From assembly GCF_030538695.1 (NCBI RefSeq), contig NZ_JAUNTN010000001.1, forward strand, positions 62,001 to 126,000: a stretch of 64,000 bases of DNA, read 5' to 3'. Below are positions 7,068-16,311 of this stretch, piece by piece; the stretch's first letter is position 1; every line of letters begins with the position of its first letter. This stretch comes from Paracoccus sp. (in: a-proteobacteria). GTDB taxonomy: Bacteria; Pseudomonadota; Alphaproteobacteria; Rhodobacterales; Rhodobacteraceae. Both the position numbers and the translations under genes were made by a program. The notes below the pieces were generated by a model. It ran no database searches and was not told where the DNA came from. It saw only the letters and a program-made list of their open reading frames with translations.

Positions 7068-8114
7068 CTATGGTGCGCGCGACATGAAGCGGCTGACATC
7101 TTCGGGAGCGATTTGCACCCGGATCTGCGCCCGAAGCGCTTCCAGTCCGAAGCTGACGAGATCGTCGTTGAAATCCCCCAGCATGGGCGAAAGCGTGATG
7201 GCCTCGATCCCGGCCTCAATGGCCCGGTCCACCAGGCTGTCCCGTGCAGCGTTGCCTGCCGGATCGTTGTCGCGGACGATATAGAGCCTGCGCAGATGCG
7301 GCGGGAACAGGATAGCAGCGAGATGTCCGGCCGAGAGTCCGGAGGCCATCGGCATGATCGGTAGCGCCTGGCGCAGTGACAAGATGGTTTCGATCCCCTC
7401 GCCTGCCGCCATGACATCCTGCGCCTTGCCATACCGGACGGCGTTTTCGAGCAGGTCTCCCATCGCCTTTCTCGGCGGATCGATCGGCGCTTTCCCGGAG
7501 CCGTCACGTTGAAGCCAGGTGCGATGCACACCGGTGATCCTGCCTTCGAGGTCGGTGACGGCGGCGATCATGGCCGGCCAGGTTTCGGTTGGGCCGTCGC
7601 TCTCCGCACGCCAGTAGCAGGTCGGGTGGAACCGCAGATTTGCGGTTCCGCGTAAATCCGCAATGCCGCGTGTCCGTAAATACGCCTCTGCAAGACTGCC
7701 GGTGAGCGGTTGCGTCATGCGCCAGAGCCGGCGGGCCGCCTTGGACGATCCCGATGGTGCTGGCGGTGTTCGGGATCGGCGGGAGTTTGGCACCGGTTCA
7801 GGATGCGGTAGACTGAGGAAGCGGCGCGCTTCTTCGGCAATGTCGGCGAAGTCGATGAGGCCAAGACTTTCGCCGATCACGTCGAGCAGATCGCCATGTT
7901 CCCCGCTCTGCGCATCGGTCCATTTTCCAGCCGCGCCCTTACCGATTTCCGGCCCGGTCAGACGGACGAACATTGAACGGCCGGGAGTGTTCCGTACATC
8001 CCCAACCTGCCAGTAATTGCCCTGCTTGCGCCCATTCGAGAGGTAGTAGCGGCACACCGCCTCGGCCTGTCGGCCGAGACGCTGCGCCAGTTCGGAAGCG
8101 TTGATGCGTGCCAT
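7068..8114 (-). CDS. Toprim-domain primase-like protein (DUF7146 type)
   Basis: A 348-residue protein with an N-terminal DNA-binding/primase-like part (INASELAQRLGRQAEAVCRY, then GKWTDAQSGEHGDLLDVIG) and a C-terminal Toprim domain: acidic motif VMAAGEGIETILSLRQALP at about residues 235-255 and YIVRDNDPAGNAARD at about 283-297. Such proteins sit beside the giant methylase-helicase on alphaproteobacterial plasmids and are thought to help DNA metabolism of the element. ATG 8114 overlaps the TGA of the upstream methylase-helicase (TGATG); a GTG one codon earlier is an alternative. Confidence 0.85.
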   Translation of the reverse strand: MARINASELAQRLGRQAEAVCRYYLSNGRKQGNYWQVGDVRNTPGRSMFVRLTGPEIGKGAAGKWTDAQSGEHGDLLDVIGESLGLIDFADIAEEARRFLSLPHPEPVPNSRRSRTPPAPSGSSKAARRLWRMTQPLTGSLAEAYLRTRGIADLRGTANLRFHPTCYWRAESDGPTETWPAMIAAVTDLEGRITGVHRTWLQRDGSGKAPIDPPRKAMGDLLENAVRYGKAQDVMAAGEGIETILSLRQALPIMPMASGLSAGHLAAILFPPHLRRLYIVRDNDPAGNAARDSLVDRAIEAGIEAITLSPMLGDFNDDLVSFGLEALRAQIRVQIAPEDVSRFMSRAP

Positions 8115-11100
8115 CACGCAGCCTCCCGCTCGGAAATGCGCTCGACGGGGAAGCGGTCGAGCAGTTTACCGATGACCGCCGGGCCGGTTGCATCGACGGG
8201 CACGAAGAATCGTAGCTTCCAGGAGATGATCTCGCTGAAGAGCCCATAGGCCCGCAGGCGCTCGCGCATCGTGTCGGTGAAGCCGGTCAGTTCGATCCGG
8301 TTAGCACCCATGACGCGGACGCGGCGCAGTTGCAGCCCCTCGGCGAGATCGAGGATCGTGCGGCCTTCGTTCAGCGCGGCATAGGCCGCATCCGGGGTCA
8401 GGCAGTTGGCGACGCCACTGGTCGAAGCATTGGTAGCCCATGCCTGCGAGACCCGGCGACCGATGATGCGTTCGCCCTCGTCGGTCTGGAGCCGATAGAC
8501 GCGCGAGGAGTCCTGCGGCAGGCGTTTCCAGATCGGCAGAAGCAGCCCTGTCACCATGTGCAGGATGCTGTCGGTGAACTCCGGCACTTCATCCAACTCG
8601 GCCTGCCATGCCGAGGCAAAGGCAGCGCGCTCGGCCTCGACCCAGTGGGTCTCGCCCATCGCCCGCACGGGCAGGTTCATTGCTTCCATCGGCCGGATCA
8701 GCCGGACGCGGCGTTCGATCTCGCCATCGTCCAGCATGACGCTGGTGGTCGGGACCTGCACCGCAACCCGGCCCGACCGCTCGTTGACGAGCAGCTTCGC
8801 GCGCAGATCATCCAGTTCCGCCAGGGCCGCATCCAGCGAGACCGGCTTGTTGCGCTTGCGTTCGGTCAGGGTCAGGAGCCGCGTTTCAGCACCGGTGCCG
8901 GGATGGGTGTGGATCACCTGCCGGTCGGTGACGATGAAGCTCTCTGCGCGCAGCGTCTCCAGCCCCATGTCATAGGTGCCTGAGGCAATCGCCCCGTCGA
9001 TCCGGGCCTCCAGAAGCTGTTCGAAGGCCGAGAACAGGATGCCCTGCAACTCGATGGTCAGAGCCAGCAGGCGATTGAGGAAGGTCGTGATCGGCGGCAG
9101 GTCGTCCTTGATGCCGTTCGGGTCCATCAGCGTCAGACCGGTGGCGGTTTCGAAGCGTTCAAGCGAGCAGCCCTCGACCTTGCCGCGCACTACAGCCAAA
9201 TAGAGCTGGCGCAACGCATCGCGGGCATAGGCGGATTCCAGATTGTCCTCGGGCCGGAACAGGCCCTGTCCACCGGTCTGGCGTTGGCCACGGGTGATCG
9301 CGCCGAGGGTGTCGAGACGACGCGCGATCGTGCTGAGGAACCGCTTCTCGGCCTTCACATCCGTGGCGATGGGTCGGAACAGCGGAGGCTGCGCCTGATT
9401 GGTGCGGTTAGTGCGCCCGAGCCCCTGAATGGCGGCATCGGCCTTCCAGCCCGGTTCCAGCAGGTAATGCACGCGCAGCCGCTGGTTTCGCACCGAGAGG
9501 TCCGCGTGATAGCTGCGCCCCGTGCCACCGGCGTCCGAGAAGACCAGGATGCGCTTCTGGTCATCCATGAAGGCCGAGGTCTCGGCAAGGTTGGCGGAGG
9601 GCGCGCGGTTCTCGACGGCCAGGCGGGCCGATGCGCCATCGCCCTTGCGCACGATCCGGCGCGACCGGCCCGTGACCTCCGCCACCACGTCGGTGCCAAA
9701 GCGCTGGACGATCTGGTCGAGCGCCCCCGGAACCGGCGGCAACGAGCCGAGTTGCTCCAGCATCTCATCGCGCCGCGCCACGGCTCCGCGGCTTTCGACC
9801 GGCTGACCGTCCCGGAACACCGGGCGCGAGGAGAGGTTGCCTTCGCTGTCGGTGAAGGGTTCGTAGAGCTGCACCGGGAAGGAATGCTGCAAATACGAGC
9901 CGACATATTCCCGCGGCGTGACATCGACGGAAATGTCGTTCCATTCCTCGGTCGAAATCTCCGCCAGCCGCCGTTCCATCAGCGCCTCGCCGGTGGAGAC
10001 GATCTGGATGACGGCCGCATGGCCTGCCTCGAGATCGGCGTCGATCGAACGGATCAGCGTCGGGGTTTTCATGGAGGTCAGCAGATGCCCGAAGAAACGC
10101 TGCTTGGTGCTCTCGAAGGCCGACCGCGCGGCGGATTTGGCCTGGCGATTCAACGTGCCTTCACTGCCGGTGATATTGGCCGCCTCCATCGCCGCGTCGA
10201 GATTGTTGTGAATGACGGCGAACGCGGCCGCGTAAGCATCATAGATGCGCCGCTGTTCATCGGTGAGCTGATGCTCGATCAGCTCGTATTCCACCCCATC
10301 ATAGGAGAGCGAGCGAGCCGTATAGAGGCCCAAGGATCGCAGATCGCGGGCCAGCACTTCCATGGCCGCAACGCCACCGGCTTCGATCGCTTCGACGAAC
10401 TCGGCGCGGGTCTGGAACGGAAAATCCTCGCCACCCCAGAGACCGAGGCGCTGCGCATAGGCGAGATTGTGGACCGTGGTGGCGCCGGTCGCCGAGACAT
10501 AGACCACGCGCGCATCGGGCAGCGCGTGCTGGAGCCGCAGGCCTGCCCGTCCCTGCTGCGAGGCGGCGATATCGCCGCGGTCTCCTTTGCCGCCTCCGGC
10601 ATTCTGCATGGCATGGCTTTCGTCGAAGATAATGACCCCATCGAAGTCCCTGCCCAACCATTCGACGATCTGCTTGACGCGCGAAACCTTCTCGCCCCGG
10701 TCGTCGGAGCGTAGCGTGGCATAGGTGGTGAACAGGATGCCTTCCGAGAGCGTGATCTTTGCGCCTTGAGGGAAGCGTGACAGAGGGGTGACCAGCAACC
10801 GTTCCATGCCGAGCGCCGACCAGTCACGCTGCGCGTCTTCGATCAGCTTGTCGGATTTGCTGATCCAGACCGACTTGCGGCGGCCGCGCAGCCAGTTGTC
10901 GAGGATGATCCCGGCCGACTGACGGCCCTTGCCCGCACCGGTGCCGTCACCCAGCATGAAGCCCCGGCGGAACCGGATCGATCCGGCAGCATCCTCGGGC
11001 GCGGCGCTCACATTGTCGAAATGCTCGTCCACGGTCCAGGCGCCGGCGAGATGATCGGCATGGGCTTCACCTGCATAGATCACCGTTTCAAGCTGGGCAT

Positions 11101-12436
11101 CCGACAGACGGGTGCGGATGTCGGACGGCAGCATGGGCCGGTAGGACGGCTTTGGCGGCGCGACCGAGGCCATGGCAGCGGATTGCACCAGCTTGGTCGG
11201 GTGCGGCTCGGCGCCGGGGATGCGCAGCGATTGCAGCGCATATTCCTCATAGATCGCGTCCGACAAGCGCGCGCCCTCGGGCGGCGCCCAGTCCACGGTC
11301 TCATACTCGAGCTCCACCCCTTCGGGATCGGACGCTGGTGCGGCGGCGGGTCGGGACGCTGTGGCGCGAGCGAGATAACCGCGCACGGTCTTCGGCGCAG
11401 CTGCCGGCACGGGAGAAGCGACCTTCGGCAGCGACACCGGCAAACGCAGCGGAAGCTGGCTTTCGATCCAGCCGAGCAGCGTGACAACGTCGGGTGCGGT
11501 TCCTGTCGAGGCCGGGAAGACTGACGGATCGTCGGCGGGCAGTTTGTCGATCACCGTCAGCCGCGTGTCGATGCGGGTACCATGCCTGGCGAAGACCGCT
11601 CCGTCGATGGCCGTGGTGAAGACCACGCGGCCGCGGTCCTGCAGGCGTACGAAGGCGTCGCGCCAAGCCTTGGCTTCCGGTCCGAAATTCGCGCCGGTGA
11701 TCGTGACCAGTCGTCCACCGGGGGTGAGACGGGCCAACGCCGAGGCGACATGACGATACGCAGCATCCGCCATCCGTCCCTCGACATTGGCCATGACCGA
11801 GAAAGGCGGGTTCATCAGAACCACGGACGGCATGGCGTCCGGGACCAGATAGTCGTCGATCTGGGCAGCGTCGATCCGGGTGACGGGAAAGGCCGGAAAG
11901 AGGGACGAGAGAAGATCGGCGCGGGTTTCGGCGAGTTCGTTGAGGATCAGCGAGCCGCCGGCAGCCTGTGCCAGGATCGCCATCAGGCCGGTGCCAGCCG
12001 AGGGCTCCAGTACCACATCGTCCGGCGTGATCGCGGCCGCGGTCAGGGCGGCAAGGCCGAGAGGCAGAGGCGTGCTGAACTGCTGGAATCTCTGGCTTTC
12101 CTCGGAGCGGCGGGTCTGCGTGGGCAGCAACCCCGCGATCTTCTCCAGCAGCGCGAGCCGGGAAACCGGAGAGTCGGCTTTGCGGAACAGCGCCTTTCCG
12201 TATTTGCGCAGGAACAGAACCGTGGCGACCTCGCAGGCCTCATAGGCGAGCTTCCAGTCCCAGGCGCCACTGGCGTCGGACGCGCCGAAAGCGGTCTCCA
12301 TGGCGCTTCGCAGGGCCGCGGTATCGACGCGCTGGCCGCGTTCGAGATGGGGAAGGAGGAGATTGGCGGCGGCCAGGATCGCGGGTGCGGCGCCGAGCGG
12401 CGTGACCGGATCGGTCACGGGAGACGAGATGTTCAT
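8114..12436 (-). CDS. Giant bifunctional methyltransferase-helicase (Strawberry notch-like)
   Basis: A 1440-residue protein. An N-terminal class I SAM-dependent methyltransferase carries LEPSAGTGLMAILAQAAGG and the catalytic motif NPPF (in VVLMNPPFSVMANVEGRMAD). It is followed by a superfamily 2 helicase of Strawberry-notch type with GDGTGAGKGRQSAGI (Walker A) and IIFDESHAM (Walker B). The C-terminal helicase part has VFSDAGGTGRSYHADL and AIQGLGRTNRTNQAQPP. ATG 12436 has a GAGGA site ten bases upstream. These fusions are common on alphaproteobacterial plasmids and conjugative elements; they may modify or protect incoming DNA, but no function is established. The downstream Toprim gene overlaps by one base. 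Confidence 0.88.
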   Translation of the reverse strand: MNISSPVTDPVTPLGAAPAILAAANLLLPHLERGQRVDTAALRSAMETAFGASDASGAWDWKLAYEACEVATVLFLRKYGKALFRKADSPVSRLALLEKIAGLLPTQTRRSEESQRFQQFSTPLPLGLAALTAAAITPDDVVLEPSAGTGLMAILAQAAGGSLILNELAETRADLLSSLFPAFPVTRIDAAQIDDYLVPDAMPSVVLMNPPFSVMANVEGRMADAAYRHVASALARLTPGGRLVTITGANFGPEAKAWRDAFVRLQDRGRVVFTTAIDGAVFARHGTRIDTRLTVIDKLPADDPSVFPASTGTAPDVVTLLGWIESQLPLRLPVSLPKVASPVPAAAPKTVRGYLARATASRPAAAPASDPEGVELEYETVDWAPPEGARLSDAIYEEYALQSLRIPGAEPHPTKLVQSAAMASVAPPKPSYRPMLPSDIRTRLSDAQLETVIYAGEAHADHLAGAWTVDEHFDNVSAAPEDAAGSIRFRRGFMLGDGTGAGKGRQSAGIILDNWLRGRRKSVWISKSDKLIEDAQRDWSALGMERLLVTPLSRFPQGAKITLSEGILFTTYATLRSDDRGEKVSRVKQIVEWLGRDFDGVIIFDESHAMQNAGGGKGDRGDIAASQQGRAGLRLQHALPDARVVYVSATGATTVHNLAYAQRLGLWGGEDFPFQTRAEFVEAIEAGGVAAMEVLARDLRSLGLYTARSLSYDGVEYELIEHQLTDEQRRIYDAYAAAFAVIHNNLDAAMEAANITGSEGTLNRQAKSAARSAFESTKQRFFGHLLTSMKTPTLIRSIDADLEAGHAAVIQIVSTGEALMERRLAEISTEEWNDISVDVTPREYVGSYLQHSFPVQLYEPFTDSEGNLSSRPVFRDGQPVESRGAVARRDEMLEQLGSLPPVPGALDQIVQRFGTDVVAEVTGRSRRIVRKGDGASARLAVENRAPSANLAETSAFMDDQKRILVFSDAGGTGRSYHADLSVRNQRLRVHYLLEPGWKADAAIQGLGRTNRTNQAQPPLFRPIATDVKAEKRFLSTIARRLDTLGAITRGQRQTGGQGLFRPEDNLESAYARDALRQLYLAVVRGKVEGCSLERFETATGLTLMDPNGIKDDLPPITTFLNRLLALTIELQGILFSAFEQLLEARIDGAIASGTYDMGLETLRAESFIVTDRQVIHTHPGTGAETRLLTLTERKRNKPVSLDAALAELDDLRAKLLVNERSGRVAVQVPTTSVMLDDGEIERRVRLIRPMEAMNLPVRAMGETHWVEAERAAFASAWQAELDEVPEFTDSILHMVTGLLLPIWKRLPQDSSRVYRLQTDEGERIIGRRVSQAWATNASTSGVANCLTPDAAYAALNEGRTILDLAEGLQLRRVRVMGANRIELTGFTDTMRERLRAYGLFSEIISWKLRFFVPVDATGPAVIGKLLDRFPVERISEREAA

Positions 12437-12671
12437 GTCGGGAATCCTCGGAGAGCGGGAACGGGGAGGACCCGGACGGCGCTCTCTCTCGACCACCCGG
12501 ACTCACCCCCTCCCGGCACCTCTCTGACTCGGCACCTCAGGCCCCATCGCCTCGCAGACTTGACGGCGACAGCGCCCCACCATCAGATTTCTCAAGGTTT
12601 CATTGATTGCAAGCGATATTCATGAGAAATACCGATTTGAGATCAATTATCGGGACCAAGAACTGAATTTC

Positions 12672-14216
12672 ATGGAGCAGGCAAAAAGGAATCCGTTTTC
12701 AGGTGCCGTAACCGTTTTTCACGAGCGCTGGCTCCCCGAGGAGGCCGCCCCTGCGGGCTATGCTGCGCTGATCGATGCCTATGCGCTCGCAACGCCCCTG
12801 CCCCAGACACTTTCCGCCATCGGCCCACGTCACAAGGTCTACGAGGCCGACGGCTGGCGCCTCTACACGCCCCGCCATGAACCCGAAGCGAGCCTCATCG
12901 GTCATCTGACCTTCGCGCTACGCTACGAGGGGCTGGATCTGGCAGTTCTCAAGCGGCTGTTCAAGGCAACCGGCCCGGAGCCGATCCAGGCCATTGTCGA
13001 GGCCGCCCCGACGGGCAGCTACGCGCGCAGGATCTGGTTCCTCTATGAATGGCTCCTCGGCGCGGAATTGGATCTGCCCGACGCCACGCGTGGCAATTAC
13101 GCGCCCGTGGTCGATGCCAGGCTCCAATGGGACGCAGAGGGCGCCCCCTCGCCGCGCCACCGTGTCCGTAACAACCTGCCCGGCACCCCGGATTTTTGCC
13201 CGATGATCTTCCGCACTCCGGCGATCGAGGCCTTCATCGCCCGCGATCTGGCAGCCGAGGCCCGCGCGGTGCTGGCCGAGGTGCCCGCCGATCTGCTTGC
13301 GCGCACGGCGGCCTTCCTGCTGCTCAAGGATTCACGGTCGAGTTTCCAGATCGAAGGCGAGAACCCGCCCCAGGATCGTATCCGGCGCTGGGGCCAGATC
13401 ATCGGTGAAGCCGGGCGACATCCGATCGACCAGGCAGAACTCGAACGCCTGCAACGCATCGTCATCGGCGATGCCCGCTTCGTCCATCTGGGCCTGCGGC
13501 AGGAGGGCGGCTTCATTGGCGAGCACGACCGCACGACCGGCGCCCCCCTGCCCGATCACGTCAGCGCCCGGCATGAAGACCTGCCTGCGCTGATCGCCGG
13601 GCTCGAAGCGTTCGACCGCGATATCGCCCCGGGGCTCGACCCTGTTCTGGCGGCAGCCGGCCTCGCCTTCGGCTTCGTCTATATCCACCCGTTCGAGGAC
13701 GGCAACGGGCGCCTCCATCGCTACCTGATCCACCACGTGCTGGCTGCACGCGGCTTCAATCCGGCCGGGCTGGTCTTCCCGGTGGCGGCGGTGATCCTCG
13801 AGCGGATTGAGGCTTATCGGCAGGTGCTCGAGAGCTATTCGCGTCGACTGCTGCCCCATGTCAGCTGGCGCCCAACCGATCGCGGAAACGTCGAGGTGCT
13901 GAACAACACCGGCGATTTCTACCGCTTCTTCGATGCCACGCCCCATGCCGAATTCCTCTTCGCCTGCGTGGCCCAGACCATCGACCATGACCTGCCAGCA
14001 GAGACCCGGTTCCTGCGTGCCTATGACGGGTTCAAGTCCCGCGTCTCGGGCCTGATCGACATGCCGGACCGCGTGCTCGACCTGCTGTTTCGCTTCCTGC
14101 ACCAGAACGGTGGCAGGCTTTCCGGACGCGCCAGAGCGAAGGAATTCGCCGCTCTGACCGACGCGGAGGCCGACCGGATCGAAGCTATCTATGCGGAGTT
14201 GCAGGACGAGTTCTGA
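12672..14216 (+). CDS. Fic-domain AMPylator-like protein with inhibitory motif
   Basis: A protein of about 514 residues. The catalytic Fic motif HPFEDGNGRLHR matches HPFx(D/E)GNGR, with the catalytic histidine at about residue 340. An upstream inhibitory motif SFQIEG (S-x-x-x-E-G) lies in SRSSFQIEGENP, so the enzyme should be self-restrained. Fic proteins transfer AMP or related groups onto hydroxyls of target proteins. The C-terminal part is helical and may bind DNA or a partner. I prefer ATG 12672 (MEQAKRNPF); an in-frame start at 12603 would add 23 residues of AT-rich, poorly coding sequence. It stands alone between minus-strand backbone genes. Confidence 0.85.
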   Translation: MEQAKRNPFSGAVTVFHERWLPEEAAPAGYAALIDAYALATPLPQTLSAIGPRHKVYEADGWRLYTPRHEPEASLIGHLTFALRYEGLDLAVLKRLFKATGPEPIQAIVEAAPTGSYARRIWFLYEWLLGAELDLPDATRGNYAPVVDARLQWDAEGAPSPRHRVRNNLPGTPDFCPMIFRTPAIEAFIARDLAAEARAVLAEVPADLLARTAAFLLLKDSRSSFQIEGENPPQDRIRRWGQIIGEAGRHPIDQAELERLQRIVIGDARFVHLGLRQEGGFIGEHDRTTGAPLPDHVSARHEDLPALIAGLEAFDRDIAPGLDPVLAAAGLAFGFVYIHPFEDGNGRLHRYLIHHVLAARGFNPAGLVFPVAAVILERIEAYRQVLESYSRRLLPHVSWRPTDRGNVEVLNNTGDFYRFFDATPHAEFLFACVAQTIDHDLPAETRFLRAYDGFKSRVSGLIDMPDRVLDLLFRFLHQNGGRLSGRARAKEFAALTDAEADRIEAIYAELQDEF

Positions 14217-14227
14217 GGCGTTGCACC

Positions 14228-14872
14228 TCACCCGAACCGCTGCCCCGCCTCGGTGAACGTGTAGCCGTTGGCGATGATGGCCTCATCGACAACGTCATCC
14301 GAGGACAGATAATCGTATTCGCGCTCGAGCTGGCGGTAGAGCCAGCGAGCCAGATCGCGCAACGCCTCGATAACCACCTCCTCGGCGTCGGCGGTCGAGT
14401 CCTGCCAACTCGGGCTGTCACGCTCGACCGAGATCACCATGCAGTACTCATGGTAATAGTGACCGCGATGGGCAATATCGGCGCGAAGCTGGTAGAAATT
14501 GCGCCGCTGGACCGCCTGCAGAGCATCGGCGATACTGTGAAGCGCAGTGTCTTTCGCCGCATATTCCCGGATCAGGCGTGGGGCGCCCTTGCGGTAGGCA
14601 TAGAAGGATTCGAAGCAGGCGCCATCGCCCTGGCTCCGGAAGCCCCGGAACCAGATGCAGGGTTCCTGCCGTGTGCCGCCGCCCATCAACCGGACGGTTC
14701 GGGTCTTGAGGTTCAGCCCGAGGATTTCCGCGATACGCTGGAAATCCTCATAGACCGCATCGTACCAGTCATAGTCGAAGCCGCCCTCACGATACCAGGC
14801 GCGGGCCTTGTCCTTCGCGTCCCCGGACAACTCGTTGAGGCGGTAGACGGTGGTTTCGATAATATCAGGCAT
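14228..14872 (-). CDS. Conserved hypothetical protein of conjugative elements
   Basis: A 214-residue protein starting MPDIIETTVYRLNELSGDAK, with acidic and aromatic-rich stretches (GGFDYDWYDAVYEDFQRIAE, YYHEYCMVISVERD). Relatives in alphaproteobacterial plasmids are often labelled antitoxin of a toxin-antitoxin stability system, but I see no partner toxin, so that name is not supported here. ATG 14872 overlaps the end of the upstream gene by eight bases. The soluble character and lack of a catalytic motif leave the function unknown. Confidence 0.7.
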   Translation of the reverse strand: MPDIIETTVYRLNELSGDAKDKARAWYREGGFDYDWYDAVYEDFQRIAEILGLNLKTRTVRLMGGGTRQEPCIWFRGFRSQGDGACFESFYAYRKGAPRLIREYAAKDTALHSIADALQAVQRRNFYQLRADIAHRGHYYHEYCMVISVERDSPSWQDSTADAEEVVIEALRDLARWLYRQLEREYDYLSSDDVVDEAIIANGYTFTEAGQRFG

Positions 14873-15281
14873 AGGGATCGCCTCCGTCCAGCACGATGGC
14901 AAGCCAGCCGTCCGTGTAGAACCAGTCCACAGTTTCTCCGGTGGCGAGGTCGAGCACATGGGCGCCTCCACCGAACCCGTCCACACGCGGCTTCGAGCAG
15001 ATATTGGCGTATTGCATTCCCCAAAGGCCGGTCAGCCCGAACTCCTTCGCGCAGCGTTTGACGAATTGGATGACATGCTCGGGATCGCCGGTGCCATCAT
15101 CGCGCATCCAGAGCTGGGTTCCGCCATGCTCGGGTTGAATGGAAAGCAGAAACCCGTCCGAAGGCGGATCTTCGGCGGCATTGTCATCCGCCAGAGCGTT
15201 GTAGAGATCGAGCGCGCGGGCAGCGTTTTCGGGGGTGCCCACATCGAGCAGGCAGGAGAAATGGGTGAAATAGCCAGCCAT
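14865..15281 (-). CDS. Hypothetical protein, element backbone
   Basis: A 138-residue soluble protein starting MAGYFTHFSCLLDVGTPENA, with HGGTQLWMRDDGTGDPEHVI in the middle and WLAIVLDGGDPYA at the end. I do not recognise a family. ATG 15281 has GGAGA upstream, right after a small GC-rich hairpin (GCCGGGC/GCCCGG), the same layout as other genes nearby. It overlaps the next gene by eight bases, so the two form a pair. Confidence 0.65.
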   Translation of the reverse strand: MAGYFTHFSCLLDVGTPENAARALDLYNALADDNAAEDPPSDGFLLSIQPEHGGTQLWMRDDGTGDPEHVIQFVKRCAKEFGLTGLWGMQYANICSKPRVDGFGGGAHVLDLATGETVDWFYTDGWLAIVLDGGDPYA

Positions 15282-15346
15282 GATGGTCTCCGGGCATGAC
15301 ATGGCCCGGCGTGAAACCGAGCCGAATGGGATGGAAAGGGTGAAGC

Positions 15347-15895
15347 TCAGGCGGCCTGTGGCAGGCGGAGCAGACCGGCCGCGGTCTCGCGCCAGAAGGG
15401 ATCAACCAACCGTGTCTCCAGCGCAGCGGCGCGGTAACGCAGCCGTCTCGCATCACCGGGCTCCGAGGCTCGGAATGCCATACCGCGCAGTCGGCTGGCC
15501 TCGGTCACAATCCTGCGTGCCTCGGCATCGGATGCGACCGGTTGTTGCCAGAGGACAATGCCGGCGCGGATTTCGCCGGCGAGGACCAGGCGCTGATCGC
15601 GGTCCTGAATGAGCATGATGCGCGGCTGAAAATACGGAAAGCTATTCGGCCCCATGCAAATATCACCGCGCGACAGGGGCAAGGCTGCGGCCTGGATGGC
15701 CTCCTCCGGTGACGGGCATTCGCCAAGCGGGATCACGCGGTCGAAGCTGTTCGCCTCGTCACTGGCGTCATAGCTGGCGACACCGAGGCAAGAGATCCGC
15801 AGCTGCAGCTTTTGCGACCGATAAAGCGCGGGCAGAACACCGGCCGCCAGAATCTGGCCGATGGAGCGGAAGGTTTCGGAACGGGCAAAGGTCAT
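15347..15895 (-). CDS. Hypothetical protein, element backbone
   Basis: A 182-residue protein starting MTFARSETFRSIGQILAAGV, with a possible nucleotide or ligand domain around GECPSPEEAIQAAALPLSRGD, and a C-terminal basic helical region. I do not recognise its family. ATG 15895 has GGAG ten bases upstream; a GTG three codons earlier is possible. It is preceded by a copy of the recurring hairpin leader (15909-15952). Confidence 0.6.
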   Translation of the reverse strand: MTFARSETFRSIGQILAAGVLPALYRSQKLQLRISCLGVASYDASDEANSFDRVIPLGECPSPEEAIQAAALPLSRGDICMGPNSFPYFQPRIMLIQDRDQRLVLAGEIRAGIVLWQQPVASDAEARRIVTEASRLRGMAFRASEPGDARRLRYRAAALETRLVDPFWRETAAGLLRLPQAA

Positions 15896-15908
15896 CGGAA
15901 GCACTCCA

Positions 15909-15952
15909 TGACGGGCGCCGGTGAGCCTCTCTCTCCGGCCCTCAACCCGTCA
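15909..15952 (-). promoter_or_regulatory. Recurring hairpin leader, copy A
   Basis: TGACGGG and CCCGTCA form the outer arms. The inner part carries GGCGCCGG and a GAGAGAGAGG run (as read on the minus strand). The right arm ends directly before GGAG, the ribosome site of the gene at 15347-15895. The same structure precedes parB, ardC and, in weaker form, radC. Confidence 0.6.
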
Positions 15953-16039
15953 CGGCCGAACGGCCCGCACTCTTCCTCTCTGACCGGGCTTGTTCCCGGT
16001 TCCGCTGCCGACGATGGGGGACCATCGTGAGGCACTGAA

Positions 16040-16070
16040 GGCCCGAAGCGCGGGTCTCCGCGCTCGGGCC
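16040..16070 (-). terminator. Long GC-rich hairpin after the 54-residue gene
   Basis: A 13-14 bp inverted repeat (GGCCCGAGCGCGG with its complement) with one bulged position and a four-base loop. It lies 26 bp past the stop of the small gene at 16096-16260 and is followed by only a short T run. Confidence 0.5.
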
Positions 16071-16095
16071 GTTTGGGGTGAGGCGCTTTCGCGCC

Positions 16096-16260
16096 TTACT
16101 CCCATGGATCCAGTTCCAGCTTCACCATGTCTTCGTCGCCGTCGAACTCGTCGGCGGGCATGGCACCGTGGGTTCCGTCCCCGGCCTGGAACACGACGAT
16201 TACGACCATCAGCGAGGTGGCGAGGCTGGCGGCGAAAGCGGTGGCATCTGCATAGGACAT
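16096..16260 (-). CDS. 54-residue small protein with one hydrophobic segment
   Basis: A short frame beginning MSYADATAFAASLATSLMVV, with one hydrophobic stretch (about residues 8-26), then an acidic tail containing DEFDGDEDMVKLELDPWE. ATG 16260 is preceded by AGGAG at a normal distance. The upstream leader can fold so that the site is paired (16272-16311). This organisation supports a real gene despite its length. It may be a membrane-associated small protein; function unknown. Confidence 0.6.
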   Translation of the reverse strand: MSYADATAFAASLATSLMVVIVVFQAGDGTHGAMPADEFDGDEDMVKLELDPWE

Positions 16261-16271
16261 CGGGATTGGCT

Positions 16272-16311
16272 CCTGTCACTGGAGGCGGGGGACCATCCCC
16301 CGCGCGACAGG
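16272..16311 (-). promoter_or_regulatory. Leader hairpin overlapping the ribosome site of the small gene
   Basis: Outer arms CCTGTC (16272-16277) and GACAGG (16306-16311) enclose an inner 7-bp stem (GCGGGGG/CCCCCGC). On the minus-strand transcript the 3' arm, GACAGG, overlaps the AGGAG ribosome site of the 54-residue gene, so folding could limit translation. Confidence 0.5.

Noticed and set aside
14228..15281. A toxin-antitoxin pair from the two overlapping genes
   Set aside because: The antitoxin-like label for relatives of the first gene is unsupported here, and the second shows no toxin fold I can recognise.
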